DNA from: Cephalotus follicularis
Lineage: Eukaryota; Streptophyta; Magnoliopsida; Oxalidales; Cephalotaceae
NCBI GenBank assembly: GCA_001972305.1
Contig: BDDD01000925.1
Coordinates: forward strand, 83,689-147,688
Length of the DNA: 64,000 bases
Direction of reading: 5' to 3'
The notes below the pieces were generated by a model, which saw only the letters and a program-made list of their open reading frames with translations, did not search any database and was not told the origin of the DNA. A program made the translations under genes and the position numbers. Positions 12,663 to 25,055 of the stretch are shown piece after piece. The stretch's first letter is position 1. The number at the start of each line of letters is the position of its first letter.

Positions 12663-13037
12663 GATTGATGTAGTACAAAGGTTAATCTTTGATTTTCGAC
12701 AAGAATCTCCCAGAAAATCGCCGGACATGGAGTGTTTAGAAGTTAGGGTTTGTATTTATGTGTGAAAAGGCGTGGCAGACGGCGCTTACTGTCTTAAAAC
12801 GCGATTAAAGCATCGACAATTTGGGGTTAAGCGTCGGCGCTTAGACCAATTTCCCCAATTTCGAACCCTAATTTTGCTTTAAAGCGCTGACGCTTTAAAA
12901 GCAACAGTCGGCGCTTTGCTCTGTTTTTCTGCAGATTTTCCATAAATGCGCGAGAATGAATGCAAATGATGCATAAATGAGAAAACAAGCATTTTGAGCA
13001 AGTATACATATTCACAACAATCATAGAAACATGTTAA
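12663..13037. repeat. Spacer between pol and extra ORF with small GTCGAC-type array
   Basis: The pol to extra-ORF spacer of SIRE-C is noncoding. At about 12,775-12,925 it has sites such as GCATCGACAA, GCGTCGGCGC and GCGCTGACGC, the same motif class as in the LTR. Matching spacers occur in SIRE-B and SIRE-D. Confidence 0.75.
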
Positions 13038-14048
13038 TCACTCAATTTCACACAAACCTAATTCCAATCTAAATTTTGAAAAGGTTTGTTCATCTAATGG
13101 TTTGGTGAATATGTCCGCGACTTGTTCTTGGGTCGGGACGAAAACTAATTCGATATCACCCTTTTCAATGTGATCTTTTATAAAGTGATATCTTATGTCA
13201 ATGTGCTTAGTTCTAGAGTGATGAACGGGATTTTTCCCTAAGCATATTGCACTAGTGTTATCATACCTAATTGGCACTTTTACAAAGTTAAACCCATAGT
13301 CGAGGAGTTGTTGTTTCATCCACATGATTTGTGCGCAACAACTGCCTGCGACAATAGATTCGGCTTCGGTAGTCGAAAGTGCTACTGAATTTTGTTTCTT
13401 GCTAAACCAAGAAATGAGCTTATTGCCTAAGAATTGACATGTGCCACTTGTGCTCTTTCTATCCACTTTATATCCTCCGAAATTGGCTTCGGAGTAAGTG
13501 TGTAAGTCAAAGGAAGATTTCCTAGGATACCATAGTCTTAAGGACGGTGTATATGCTAAATACTTAAAAATGCGTTTTACGGCATGCAAATGGGATTCTT
13601 TTGGACAAGCTTGAAATCTAGCATACAAGCATACACTAAATAAGATGTCCGGCCTACTTGTCGTTAAGTAAAGCAACGACCCTATCATACTTCTATACAA
13701 CTTTTGATCGATGGACTTACCTTGCTCATCCTTATCAAGCTTTGTTGTTGTGCTCATGGGTGTCTTGCTCTTTTTGGCATTCTTCATCCCGAATCTTTTG
13801 AGTAAGTCCTTGACATACTTTGATTGGTTGATGAAGATACCTTCCTCCAATTGTTTGACTTGAAGTCCAAGGAAGTAGTTTAGCTCACCCATCATGCTCA
13901 TTTTGAATTCTACCTGCATAATCTTAGCAAAACTCTTGCACAAGTTCTTGTTAGTAGAACCAAAAATGATATCATCTACATATACTTGAACAATCAAAAT
14001 TTCTTCATTGACAGTTTTTGTAAAGAGGGTAATATCAATGGTGCCTCT
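13038..14048 (-). pseudogene. SIRE-C RT core and RNase H (3' part of pol)
   Basis: It holds the RT catalytic YVDDIIFGS box, the thumb, and copia RNase H with DLHTYSEANFGG (the usual second Asp of this region reads Glu-Ala-Asn here), STTEAESIVAG and the DNTSAICLG and [11 protein letters not shown] blocks. It ends LGLCEIE at a TGA. This frame is open over its whole length. The upstream half of the gene continues at 27,919 on the far side of SIRE-B; the CCTCT duplication marks the break. Apart from that insertion the RT reading frame would be continuous, so the insertion probably struck a fairly young copy. Confidence 0.92.
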
Positions 14049-14595
14049 TGAATAAACTACAAGGGGGGGGGGGTGAATTGTAGTTTCTAAAAATAATCTA
14101 CACTTTTCGCAGTGAACAAAGATAAGGAACAATAGCAAATTAAATAGCAATGTAAAGAGATAGAGCTAGAGAGATTTACAAACAATAGTTTAGAGTGGTT
14201 CGGCCAAACTCTTGCCTACGTCCAGTTTTCCCAAGGATCTCCTTGAGTTTCCACTAGTTCTCCGAATACAATTACGGGTGCTATCCGGTATACCTTTGTG
14301 ATTGACCTCAATCATTTACAATTTCTCTTTGGGTTCACTCCCCAAATTCACTAGGGTTCACTCCCCTATTACAATCAAAGTATAAAGAGTAGTGTTTTGA
14401 TCTAAACCTCTCACAAGGTTGGATATTACAAGATAAGTTTGCTCAAAACAGTGAGAACAAGAATTGGCTTAAAATGTAAAACAAAGGCTTTTGAATGAGC
14501 TTTTGATTTTGATGTACTTTGAATTTTTCTTTGAATGATGTTTGTATATTTGCTTTGCTTGTGTTGTTCACTTCTCATCTCTTCTAAACATTCGT

Positions 14596-14604
14596 CCATT
14601 TATA
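14596..14604 (-). promoter_or_regulatory. TATA box of SIRE-B 3' LTR
   Basis: TATAAATGG on the minus strand, about 95 bp downstream in sense of the palindrome array. The same box is at 27,318-27,326 in the other LTR. Confidence 0.65.
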
Positions 14605-14697
14605 GCTTCTTGCCTCATAGATCCGTTGGGAAAGCATTAGCAAAAAATTCTTTAATGGAATGTCCACTAAAATGCTGTCAGAAACTGTTCCAGCTGA

Positions 14698-15065
14698 CTA
14701 AAGCGTCGACTGTCTCCTTCAAAGCGTCGACGGTCATGTGACCGTTGGGGATCTCAAATTTGAATATTCAGCTCAAAGCACAGGCGTTCAAAGTTGGAGT
14801 CGACTGTCACCTCAAAGCGCTGACGCTTAGTCTTGGGCATCGACGCTTAAGCAGATTTCAATTGCCATTTGCTCCACTGTTTCAGCCAACAGGCGCTTTG
14901 CACAAAGAGCAGGCGCTTTGTACCTTAAAGCGCGGACGCTTGAATCTGAGCGTCGACGGTTTGAGTGTTATTTCCATTTCTTCAAACACTCCACCGGTAG
15001 ACGCTTAGCCTCTTGTCTCGACCGCCTGATAAAGCGCTGACACTTCAAGCTTGGGCGTCGACGGT
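14698..15065. repeat. GTCGAC palindrome array, SIRE-B 3' LTR
   Basis: About 14 sites, with centre-to-centre distances of 20, 20, 21 and 21 bp in the clearest stretches (for example 14,815-14,850 and 14,905-14,955). The core is GCGTCGACG, with degenerate forms GCGCTGACGC and GCAGGCGC. Confidence 0.9.
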
Positions 15066-15191
15066 CTGGGCTATGTTCTGCATAAATCTTGCTGTTTTAC
15101 TTCACTTTATTTCTTTCTTGCACATTAAGAAACTTTGTCAAATACAAATATGTTATCATCAAAACTTAGGATTGAGACATAAATGTCAACA

Positions 15192-15887
15192 ATCTCCCCC
15201 TTTTTGATGATGACAAAATTTGTTACATTTAAAGCATAATAATAGTTAAGTTATAAGCATTAGCACATAAAGTATATAAAAGGAAAATTTTGAGAGCATG
15301 TTAAGAGCTCAAAGGTAATAGCTCCCCCTGAGCCCTTAGTCATATAAGGATTTTTATTACCTTGTTATACAACCCATGATGTATGTATTTATATGCTATC
15401 TCACAAATTCTCTCTCAATTTCACCATTTCTCCCCTTTCATCATTTCTCCCCCAAATCCAAACTTACAAGCTTACACAATATTCTCCCTCTTTTTGTTAT
15501 CATCTTAAAAAGGGATTAAAGACTATAATCAAGAATATTAGAAATACCATTTGAGCATATCAATTTATGCTCCAATTTGACTTTGCAACAGGTGGTATAT
15601 TTTAAACATGTCACTTCCTATAAACCATGTTGCAAAAACAAGCATTCATATAATTTGAGCCTTGAATAATCCAAATTTGAACTAAAATACCAACTAATCC
15701 AAACATATTAAGACCAGTTATTGCATAGCATCAACACACAATCTGCATATCCAGTTCATATATCAAACTGCAATAACCAAGCATTCCAACACATTGCATT
15801 AACATACCAAGTCATTTCCCATTTCACAAAGAAATTTGTTACAAGCTGAAATCAAATTGTTCAAGCTAGGATTACAAACCACAATAC
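15192..15887 (-). other. SIRE-B 3' untranslated region, distal part
   Basis: Similar to the 3' untranslated region of SIRE-C. It holds the terminal purine tract (rc of TCTCCCCCTTTTT) and further C-rich runs near 15,322 and 15,446. No gene is seen. It is broken by element G at AATAC. Confidence 0.75.
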
Positions 15888-17756
15888 TGATAGAATTGGA
15901 TGCACCGATTCCGGTACCAAAATGGACAAAGGGTGAAAGAGTATAAAATAAAATTTTAAACAATCAATCATGCAGCGGAAGACCACCCTATATAACATAA
16001 ACAAGTCCATAAAGGCACGTCCACAGATCCCATGGATCACCACAACATCAACAGAATTGAATAGGTGTTACCATTGCAACCAATGGTGACACATAAACAT
16101 GGCAAGAAGAAGAGAGGGACCAAAGGTCATACCAGTGGGTGTTGGCTCCTTCGTTCTTTGCCGGTACAAGCTTGAGGCAGACTCCCTTTTTATCTCCTCC
16201 AAAACTCTGGAACAGCAAGCAATCCTTCTAGCAAACACCAATAGCTAGAACTCACTCACTCTCTCACTTAGCTTAGAAAAGGAGTATTGATTATGACCAA
16301 TGAAATCAGTAATCAATCCACCCTAGATAAGCCTTGCTTGGTGTATGTTATAAATGAAAGGGAACACAGACTTGTAGAGAAGAATTCGTAGTCCAATTGC
16401 CAAGCAAAAGTCACATACCCTGCTATTTCAACTCTAATCAGTAGAAATGCTTAATACCAGCCCCTGATTCTCTCTCCCAATCTCCCATGTAATCAGAATC
16501 ATGGCCTTCACTCCCTTGAAGTGTGAAGCCATGATTCCCACGTTTCCAAAACGTGCAAGAACGGGAGATGCATGCTGGAAACGAGGGAGAGATCGTGCCC
16601 ACCATTTGAGCTCATGCGCAGGCTGCACGTTCTGCTCAAAGACGTCGACGCCTTTCAAAAGACGTCGACTCCTATGCAACGTGGCACTAAAAGACATCAA
16701 TGCTTTCTAAAAGACAACGATATCTTTATCAGGAATTCGCGTCGATGTCTTTCTAAAAGACGTCGACGCCTTCTAGCTAGTGAAGCACAAAAAAAAAAAA
16801 TCTAACTCCTTTAGTGTTCTCATGTCACTTTCAAATATTGGTTAAGTAAGATTAAACATATGTGTTTCCACAAAATGTAAAATCCACACAACCGATATTT
16901 GACACCAAGACTTAATATGTCCAACATATTAAAGACCTAGTCATTATAAGGCAGGGACCCTTTAAAATCCTGGTTAGTTCGAGAGGTGTTCACAAATTAC
17001 CGAAATACCCCTAGGGTTCGGTTTAGCCATTCTAAATGATCCCAGATCATTTAAATGCTCTTGGAATAATATTCAATATTATCCATATGGAAAAATTAAT
17101 CTAATTAATTTTCCCAACACCTCAATAACCACAGATTTTCTAAGTCGTCGGTTCGCATGTACTATAATCCCTTGTCATACTTAGCCCCGATTGAGGTCTA
17201 AGGTAAGGATATGTGTCAACCCTAGATAATACCTCAATGACTAAAATATCTGATCATTACTAGGACCTTTGGTAAACTCTCCGGAAATCTAATTTCCAGT
17301 CTACCTCAACCTTGGCCAAGGATTTCATAAGTCCAAAGTATAATCAAACAATAATAGAGCCGATCACCTTCGCTCAGGTGTGACAATCCCTTATTGCGCA
17401 CTCACTTATATTTGTATAGATTCGATTATACCCAAAGACCACCCGATTGCCAGCCCTGCGTAAGGACTGGGTAAGGTGGAGATCAAAGCATAACAGTCTC
17501 CATACAATATAGAGTAGTCGCTCAGGTCTAAGGATCAGACAAGTTTAAGAACTTGCTAAGTGATCATCACTTATACACAACCGCAACCAATAGGAGTCAC
17601 TGCTGACACGAGAATAGCGACCCTCCGAACAGTGTCTCCTACGCGGGTCCAGTTCTGTGTACACGCTCCCAGCGCGTACCTCGTATTTGCCCTAGTGTCC
17701 AACACAGATGGTAGTGAGAGAATCCATCCCCCGATTCCATGAGCAGGCAACATACG
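15888..17756 (-). mobile_element. Element G 3' LTR, lacking its start
   Basis: It matches the right-hand copy from TGATAGAATTGG onward, and keeps a segment near 17,480-17,755 that the right-hand copy has lost. It stops abruptly at GGCAACATACGC where the leader begins. A conserved block near 17,360-17,405 (rc of GCGCAATAAGGGATTGTCAC) and a GTATGA donor-like site at 16,127-16,132 are present. Confidence 0.8.
16640..16775. repeat. GACGTCGACGTC palindrome array, element G 3' LTR
   Basis: Sites around AAGACGTCGACGCC at about 16,641, 16,662, 16,685, 16,706, 16,739 and 16,760 give 20-21 bp steps apart from one 33-bp gap. The flank is ACGTCGACGT rather than GCGTCGACGC. Confidence 0.85.
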
Positions 17757-18661
17757 CAAGGAAAAATAAATGGTGCACGCAGGCACCTTATTACAGACCT
17801 TTAAAGATAATAAATAAATTAAAATCCATCCACACATAGAAAACATTAAACTAGGTCAAAGTCCTTTTTGGGCCATCCATTGTGCATAAGATCTACATTA
17901 TATCCAATATAATGAAACTACAAATAACACAAATGCCATACATGATAACCAATTACATAATTTAATTCAATGATTGTTAATTGATCAAACTCCCACTAAA
18001 TCAAGCAATGATTTTAATCTTCCAAGTGCCAGAATGTATAAAATCCAATTTTATACAAAAACAGTTATTATTTTTTTTTTAAAGACGTCGACGCCTTAAT
18101 AAAGGCATCGACCTGTTTTCTGGGAAAACATAAACATGGCATCGACGCAAAAACAGAGCATCAATGTGTTTTTCCAGTAGTTTTGAAAAAGGCGTCGATG
18201 TCTACCATAAACATCGACGCGTTTTATAAAGTATAATCCAGACATCGACGTCTGCCAAAAGACATCGACGTCTTTACTGGGAATTTGACATGACATCGAC
18301 GTCTTACCAAACACGTCGACGTCTACCCTGGAAATTGCACATGACATCGACGTCTACCATAAGAAATCGACGTCTTTAGCCCCTTGGGCATTTTCTGCAT
18401 TTCGAAAAATGCTGAAATCAATGGTTTAGACAATAGAATACCATTCTGGTATTCCTAAATACACCATGCATGTTCCAAACTTAATTCTAAACACATTTAT
18501 GCAACATTCCCAGCACATAAACTCAATGAAATCCAATTTCAAGAAATTTTCATTAAGGGACTTAGAAAATTCAGTTTGATCATAAAAACACATCCAATGA
18601 TTAAACCATTAATCAGAACATCATCTAAGGCATACATATCCAATTAAGGATGTTGTGGGAC
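17757..18661 (-). other. Element G leader (5' untranslated region) with palindrome array
   Basis: It is homologous to 39,740-40,541 of Copia-2. No coding frame is seen. At 18,082-18,375 about a dozen sites of the form GACATCGACGTC or GGCGTCGATG lie one after another, many with the outer flanks AAGAC/GTCTT. Confidence 0.8.
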
Positions 18662-18673
18662 GCTCTGATACCA
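18662..18673 (-). promoter_or_regulatory. Primer binding site of element G
   Basis: The minus strand reads TGGTATCAGAGC, a perfect match to the usual plant copia PBS complementary to the initiator tRNA-Met 3' end. It starts one base after the 5' LTR. Confidence 0.93.
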
Positions 18674-18674
18674 C

Positions 18675-20468
18675 TGATAGAATCGGATGCACCGATTCTG
18701 GTGCCAAAATGGACAAAGGGTGAAAGAGTATAGAATAAAATTTTAAACAATCAATCATGCAGCGGAAAAGCACCCTATATAACATAAACAAGTCCATAAA
18801 GGCACATCCACAGATCCCATGGATCACCACAACATCAACAGAATTGAATAGGTGTTACCATTGCAACCAATGGTGACACACAAACATGGCAAGAAGAAGA
18901 GGGGGACCAAAGGTTATACCAGTGGGTGTTGGCTCCTTCGTTCTTTGCCGGTACAAGTTTGAGGCAGACTCCCTTTTTATCTCCTCCAAAACTCTGGAAC
19001 AGCAAGCAATCCTTCCAGCAAACACCAATAGCTAGAACTCACTCACTCTCTCACTTAGCTTAGAAAAGGAGAATTGATTATGACCAATGAAATCAGTAAT
19101 AAATCCACCCTAGATAAGCCTTGCTTGGTGTATGTTATAAATAAAGGGAACACAGACTTGCAGAGAAGAATTCGTAGTCCAATTGCCCAGTAAAAGTCAC
19201 ATACCCTGCTATTTCAACTCTAATCAGCAGAAATGCTTAATACCAGCCCCTGATTCTCTCTCCCAATCTCCCATGTAATCAGAATCATGGCCTTCACTCC
19301 CTTGGAGTGTGAAGCCATGATTCCCACGTTTCCAAAATGTGCAAGAACGGGAGATGGATGCTGGAAACGAGGGAGAGATCGTGCCCATGATTTAAGCTCG
19401 TGCGCAGGCTGCACGTTCTGCTCAAAGACGTCGACGCCTTTCAAAAGACGTCGACTCCTACGCAACGTGGCAGTAAAAGACATCAATGCTTTCTAAAAGA
19501 CAACGACGTCTTTATAAGGAATTCGCGTCGATGCCTTTCTAAAAGACGTCGACGCCTTCTGGCTAGTGAAGCACAAAAAAAAAATCTAACTCCTTTAGTG
19601 TTCTCATGTCACCTTCAAATATTGGTTAAGTAAGATTAAACATATGTGTTTCCACAAAATGCAAAATCCACACAACCGATATTTGACACCAAGACTTAAT
19701 ATGTCCAACATATTAAAGACCTAGTCATTATAAGGCAGGGACCCTTTAAAATCTTGGTTAGTTCAAGAGCTGTTCATAAATTACCGAAATACCCCTCGGT
19801 TTAGCCATTCTAAATGATCTCAGATCATTTAAATGCTCTTGGAATAATATCCAATATTATCCATATGAAAAAATTAATCTAATTAATTTTCCCAACACCT
19901 CAATAACCATAGATTTTCTAAGTCGTCGGTTCGCGTGTACTATAATCCCTTGTCATATTTGGCCCCGATTGAGGTCTAAGGTAAGGATATGTGTCAACCC
20001 CAGATAATACCTCAATGACTAAAATATCTGATCATTACTAGGACCTTTGGTAAACTCTCCGGAAATCTAATTTTCAATCTACCTCGACCTTGGCCAAGGA
20101 TTTCATAAGTCCAAAGTATAATCAAACAATAATAGAGCCGATCACCTTCGCTCAGGTGTGACAATCCCTTATTGCGCACTCACTTATATTCGTATAGATT
20201 CGATTATACCCAAAGACCACCCAATTGCCAGCCCTGCGTAAGGACTGCCAGTCTCACAGCCTCCATGCCAGGCATCCAACCTTATGTCGGGGCATCACTA
20301 GCATAAGTAGGTAATAATTAAACTACTTCAATTATGTGATAAAATACAAGTGATACAGCCATAACAAATATTGCACGCATCATATATATAAGAATAAGAT
20401 TGTTCTATACAAGATAAGATACAATGTGACAACCCATCTAATGGCTTGTCGGGTCACTATATCTAACA
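18675..20468 (-). mobile_element. Element G 5' LTR
   Basis: TGATAG...CTAACA on plus, next to the PBS. Relative to the other G LTR it has lost a segment after about 20,248. It keeps the conserved block at about 20,141-20,185 and a GTATAA donor-like site at 18,914-18,919. Confidence 0.85.
19425..19560. repeat. GACGTCGACGTC palindrome array, element G 5' LTR
   Basis: Same layout as the array in the other G LTR: six sites, mostly 20-21 bp apart, core ACGTCGACGCC. Confidence 0.85.
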
Positions 20469-20523
20469 AATACCATAGAAAAGACAATAGAAAAATGCAA
20501 AAAGAGACATGAGATGCAAATGC

Positions 20524-21782
20524 TCAATCCTCCATGTGAGTGCCCTCATCATCACCTCTGACATCTCCCTCCATGTCGTCGGTTGCAGCATCGTCCGGGG
20601 GATTGTCGTCATGGCTAGAAGATGAAGATATGAGGCCATCATACACTATAATGACTGTGTCAGCAAATCTTTTGGCAAGTCTCTTCTGTCGCCTCCTCAT
20701 GCACTGCATGTTCGTCTTCATTTCCTCAATATTCTGCTGCATGCCTTTGATAGCGTCAAACATCTCATCTAGCCTATTTCTTGGAAGATGGACATCTGGG
20801 ATTGGTTGAGCTTGTGGTTCGATCTGTAGGGGTATATTCTCAGCTTCTTCTCCTGCCTTGGCTTCACCTTCCTCTTCCTCTACCCTATTGGAGTCCTCAT
20901 CTCTCGGAATCCATGTGCCAAGCCTCTTGTGCTTTTTGAACCCCATTCTTCCAAGGGTTCCTTTGCCAATTTTTCTGCACTTTGGAGATCATGGTGCACT
21001 TCTCCAGTAAGGTCGATATGGAAGTGTTGGAGAATCTTGGTTATAACATTGCTATAACCTAATCTCGCATTCTCCCGGTCGTGAATAGAATTCAAGTGAT
21101 TTATCAATAGGAAGGGAACATTGATTCTACGGCCAGTGATGAAATGATACATAGTGTAGGCCTCCATGTGGGTCACCTCATCGAACCCACCGACCTTAGG
21201 TAGAATGTGCGTACAAACCGCACGATGTAGAAATCTATAGTCCAAGGGTAGGTTCCTAGTATACATTCACTGAACATGATCAGCGTTTTCACCAAATAAC
21301 ACATTCACGCAGTCTTGTCGGTTAAAGTCAGGACTAGTCACCCATGACCTTTGATTCCAACCCCTACCACCTTCATTTGGTATATTCAAGATAGTGTGTA
21401 GGTTATCTCGGTTCAAGTCAAAAGTCTTCCTTTTAACCATAGTGGTTAAGCCATCCCTGGAGCTACTACGAATATGCACATAGAACTCTTTCATGAGTTC
21501 GGGATAGCTAGGAAAATTAAGTGAGAAAAAGGGTTCTAGACCTTGAAATCTAATCCAATCTACAATGGGAAAACCTTCCCTAGTGCAAAAGTTAAAGTCT
21601 AAAACTTTACCTACAAGGATTTTCCTATTGAAGTAAGCTTCTGGGTACCTAGGAGTGGGTGGAATCACCTCAGGAGCTGTGGGTGGAGTAGTGGCAGCAG
21701 CTTTTCCCTTTCCCTTTTGCCCAGCAGATTTTTTCTTTCCCTTTGAGCCTTGTCCTTCCTCAAGATTCTTCGTTCTAGGCAT
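20524..21782 (-). pseudogene. SIRE-B extra ORF after pol (putative plant transposon protein domain)
   Basis: It starts MPRTKNLEEGQGSKGKKK, a basic N-terminus, and ends in an acidic EGTHMED tail. A TGA at 21,267-21,269 stands where SIRE-C has CGA, and a one-base frameshift near 20,965-20,980 breaks the frame again before the MGFKKHKRLGTWIPRDED block. The central LHRAVCTHILPKVGGFDEVTH stretch is intact. A helical segment NRLDEMFDAIKGMQQNIEEM lies near the C-terminus, followed by Arg/Lys-rich residues. No membrane segment is seen. It occupies the Sirevirus env-like position; its function is unknown. Confidence 0.82.
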
Positions 21783-22161
21783 GGTTGATGTAGTATGATG
21801 ATCTAACTTTTATTTTCGAGTGCAAATCGCCACGAAATCGCCAGAGAGAAGAGTATTTTGAAGTTAGGGTTTGTAATATTCGGTAAAACTGTGTGGCAGA
21901 CGGCGCTTAGAAACTTAAAAACCGTTTAAAGCGTCGACGAAATTGGTTTAAGAGTCGGTGCTTAGACCAATTTCCTAAATTTCGAAGCCTAATTTTGCTT
22001 TAAAGCGCTGACGCTTTAAAAGCAACGGTCGGCGCTTTGCTCTGTTTTTTTGCAGATTTGCCGTTTTGTGCGCGAGAACGAATGCAAATGATGCAAACAT
22101 GTAAAAAACAAGCAATTTGAACAAAACATGCATATTCACATCAATCACAGTAACATGTTAA
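21783..22161. repeat. SIRE-B pol to extra-ORF spacer with GTCGAC-type sites
   Basis: Noncoding. At about 21,893-22,045 it has GCGTCGACGA, GTCGGTGC, GCGCTGACGC and GGTCGGCGC, in the same order as the spacer of SIRE-C. Confidence 0.72.
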
Positions 22162-23997
22162 TCAATCAATTTCACACAAACCTAATTCCAATCTAAATTT
22201 TGAGAAGGTTTGTTCATCTAGGGGTTTTGTGAAAATGTCCGCGACTTGTTCTTCGGTCGGGACGAAAACTAATTCTATGTCACCTTTTTCAATGTGATCT
22301 TTAATGAAGTGATATCTAATGTCTATGTGCTTAGTCCTAGAGTGGTGAACGGGATTTTTCCCTAAGCAAATTGCACTAGTGTTATCACACCTAATTGGCA
22401 CTTTTTCAAATGTAAAACCATAATCAAGAAGTTGTTGCTTCATCCACATTACTTGTGTGTAACAACTGCCTGCGGCAATATATTCAGCTTCGGTAGTTGA
22501 AAGAGCTACCGAGTTTTGTTTCTTGCTAAACCAAGAAATGAGCATGTTGCCTAAGAATTGACAAGTGCCACTTGTGCTTCTTCTATCCACTTTATATCCT
22601 CCGAAATCGGCATCGCAGTAAGTGTGTAGGTCAAATGATGATTTCCTAGGATACCATAATCCTAAGGTCGGTGTATATGCTAAATATTTGAAAATGCGTT
22701 TTACGGCATGCAAATGAGATTCTTTGGGACAAGCCTGAAATCTAGCACACAAGCATACACTAAACAATATATCCGGCCTACTTGCCGTTAAATATAATAA
22801 CGATCCAATCATACTTCTATATAGTTTTTGATCGATTGACATACCTTGCTCATCCTTGTCAAGCTTTGTTGTTGTGCTCATAGGTGTCTTGCTCCTTTTA
22901 GCATTCTTTATCCCAAATCTCTTAAGTAGGTCCTTGACATACTTTGATTGATTGATGAAGATGTCTTCCTCCAATTGTTTGACTTGAAGTCCTAGGAAGT
23001 AATTGAGCTCACCCATCATGCTCATCTCGAATTCCACCTGCATAATCTTAGCAAAGTTCTTGCACAAGTTTTTGTTAGTAGAACCGAATATGATATCATC
23101 TACATACACTTGAACAATCAAAATTTCATTGTTGACAGATTTTGTAAAAAGGGTAATGTCAATAGTGCCTCTTTTGCAACCATTTTCAATTAAATATCCA
23201 CTAAGCTTTTCATACCAAGCTCTTGGAGCTTGGTTTAAGCCATACAAAGCCTTTGAAAGCTTAAAGACATGGTTGGGAGAGTGAGGGTTTTCAAACCTAG
23301 GAGGTTGTTCCACATACACTTCCTCCTTAATTAACCCATTTAAGAAAGCACTTTTGGCATCCATTTGCAAGAGAGTGAAATCTTTAAAAGAAGCATAAGC
23401 AAGCAACATACGAATAGATTCTAATCTTGCTACGGGTGCATAAGATTCATCAAAGTCAATTCCCTCTTCTTGGGAATAGCCCTTAGCAACCAACCTAGCT
23501 TTGTTTCTAATAACAATACCTTGGTCATCTATCTTATTCCTATAAACCCATTTTGTACCTATAATATTTTGATTACTAGGTCTAGGTACTAAGTTCCATA
23601 CTTTACTCCTTTCAAATTGGTTCAATTCCTCTTGCATGGCATTGATCCAGTTTTCATCCTTTTCGGCCTCATTTATATTTTTAGGCTCGATTTGAGATAG
23701 AAATGCAATATAATTATGATTAATGGTACTTCTAGTAGAAACACCTAATCTAGGGTTATCTATTATGGCTTCATGAGGATGTCCTCTTACCACCTTCAAG
23801 GTTTGGTTATGAAGAGCTTCTTGATAGTCTTCTTGAGGGGTTTCTCCTTCGATGGACTCCTCCCTTTTTGCTTCATCTAGATTAATCTTGCTAACACCAT
23901 TTTCAATGAAATCTACACAATCATCAACATTAACTTCTTTTGGAAGTTTTGGGTTAGATTCATCAAAAATAACATGCATGGATTCTTCAACTAGCAA
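22162..23997 (-). CDS. SIRE-B reverse transcriptase and RNase H
   Basis: An open frame of 611 codons. After a connecting region (residues 1 to about 135) comes the copia RT (RVT_2 type) with [15 protein letters not shown] at its start, [13 protein letters not shown], and the catalytic YVDDIIFGS at about residue 300. The RNase H follows with [21 protein letters not shown] and [20 protein letters not shown], ending LGLCEID at TGA. All main catalytic residues I can check are present, so this is the best preserved polymerase in the window. It is cut from its protease-integrase by a frameshift caused by a deletion near 24,080. The first Met is internal to the ancestral polyprotein, not a real start. 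Confidence 0.9.
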   Translation of the reverse strand: MLVEESMHVIFDESNPKLPKEVNVDDCVDFIENGVSKINLDEAKREESIEGETPQEDYQEALHNQTLKVVRGHPHEAIIDNPRLGVSTRSTINHNYIAFLSQIEPKNINEAEKDENWINAMQEELNQFERSKVWNLVPRPSNQNIIGTKWVYRNKIDDQGIVIRNKARLVAKGYSQEEGIDFDESYAPVARLESIRMLLAYASFKDFTLLQMDAKSAFLNGLIKEEVYVEQPPRFENPHSPNHVFKLSKALYGLNQAPRAWYEKLSGYLIENGCKRGTIDITLFTKSVNNEILIVQVYVDDIIFGSTNKNLCKNFAKIMQVEFEMSMMGELNYFLGLQVKQLEEDIFINQSKYVKDLLKRFGIKNAKRSKTPMSTTTKLDKDEQGMSIDQKLYRSMIGSLLYLTASRPDILFSVCLCARFQACPKESHLHAVKRIFKYLAYTPTLGLWYPRKSSFDLHTYCDADFGGYKVDRRSTSGTCQFLGNMLISWFSKKQNSVALSTTEAEYIAAGSCYTQVMWMKQQLLDYGFTFEKVPIRCDNTSAICLGKNPVHHSRTKHIDIRYHFIKDHIEKGDIELVFVPTEEQVADIFTKPLDEQTFSKFRLELGLCEID

Positions 23998-25055
23998 AGT
24001 TCTTTTGTTGAAACATCTATAAGCCCTACTAGTGGAAGAATAACCAAGAAATATGCCTTCGTCGACTTTAGAGTCGAATTTGGTAAACTATTTTCATTCA
24101 AAAGTGTTCTACACATTTCTTGTAGAGTTCTATTTTTCCTCTCAACAACCCCATTTTGTTGAGGTGTTCTAGGAGTGGAGAACTCGTGTATAAAACCATT
24201 TTCATTACAAAAGTTTTCAAATAAATGATTTTCAAACTCTTTTCCATGATCACTTCTAATTTTAGAAATTGAAGTGCCTTTTTCATTTTGAACGATTTTG
24301 CAAAAATTTGAAAATTCTTTAAAGGATTCACTTTTGTGGGCTAGAAAAATAGTCCATGTATATCTAGAATAATCATCTACAATGACCATGGCATATGATT
24401 TTCCACCTAGGCTTCTAACATCTATAGGTCCAAATAAGTCTATATGTAGAAGTTGTAAAGGCCTTGTTGTAGATACTATGTTCTTGCTTTGAAATGAGGC
24501 TCTAGTTTGCTTTCCATATTGGCATGCATCACAAATTCTATCCTTTTCAAAGCTAATCTTAGGAAGACCTTTAACTAGTTCATGTTTCAAAAGTTTTGAA
24601 ATGGTTGACATTCCTACATGACCTAATATTCTATGCCATAGCCAACTATCATCATTCATGGAAACTAAGCATTTAATATTAACTAAGTCATCTATGTCTA
24701 CTACATATACATTTCCATGTCTATGTACAATAAACTTAACTTGACCATTATTTATATCAATTACTTTGCATAAGTCCTTTTCAAATATGACTCTACAATC
24801 ATTGTCACATAATTGAGTTATGCTCAATAGATTGTGCTTAAGTCCATCAACGAATAATACATTATGAATAGAAGTCTTGAGATTACCTATGGAGCCAACA
24901 CCTTTGATTCTTCCTTTTGCATTGTCTCCGAAGGTTACTTCTCCTCCTTCTTTTGATTCATACTTGAAGAAGAGACTTTTGTCGCCCGTCATATGCTTGG
25001 AGCACCCACTATCCAAGTACCATTGTGTCTTCTTGGATAATGCCTTCAAGCACAC
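23991..25055 (-). pseudogene. SIRE-B protease and integrase (deleted C-terminus)
   Basis: The aspartic protease has the WYLDSGCSKHMTGD motif, followed by the GAG-pre-integrase zinc region (LWHRILGHVG ... CDACQYGKQ, an HHCC arrangement). The integrase core has HIDLFGP, RSDHGKEF and NGVVERKNR, the D, D and E positions. After about residue 320 the frame changes, because about 180 bp present in SIRE-C (28,828-29,009) is missing; an ATTT microhomology is seen at the join. The frame opens with a GTG, not an ATG, 15 bases after the gag stop. This fits a gag-pol polyprotein made by readthrough or splicing. Confidence 0.88.

Larger units (their letters stand above)
14049..15191 (-). mobile_element. 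SIRE-B 3' LTR
   Basis: On plus it runs from TGAATAAACTAC (followed by a run of G) to TGTCAACA. A TATAAATGG promoter box and an upstream palindrome array are visible. The terminal polypurine tract lies immediately outside at 15,192. Confidence 0.92.
15888..20468 (-). mobile_element. Element G: internally deleted copia element of the Copia-2 type
   Basis: It is flanked by a perfect 5-bp TSD AATAC (15,883-15,887 and 20,469-20,473) and has TG...CA ends (TGATAG to CTAACA on plus). In sense it has a 5' LTR (18,675-20,468), a perfect tRNA-Met PBS and a leader homologous to the Copia-2 leader. It then jumps straight into the middle of the 3' LTR (15,888-17,756). Gag, pol and the start of the 3' LTR are gone. 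The LTRs are close to each other by eye. It could have moved only with proteins supplied by a relative, or it was deleted after insertion. Confidence 0.9.
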
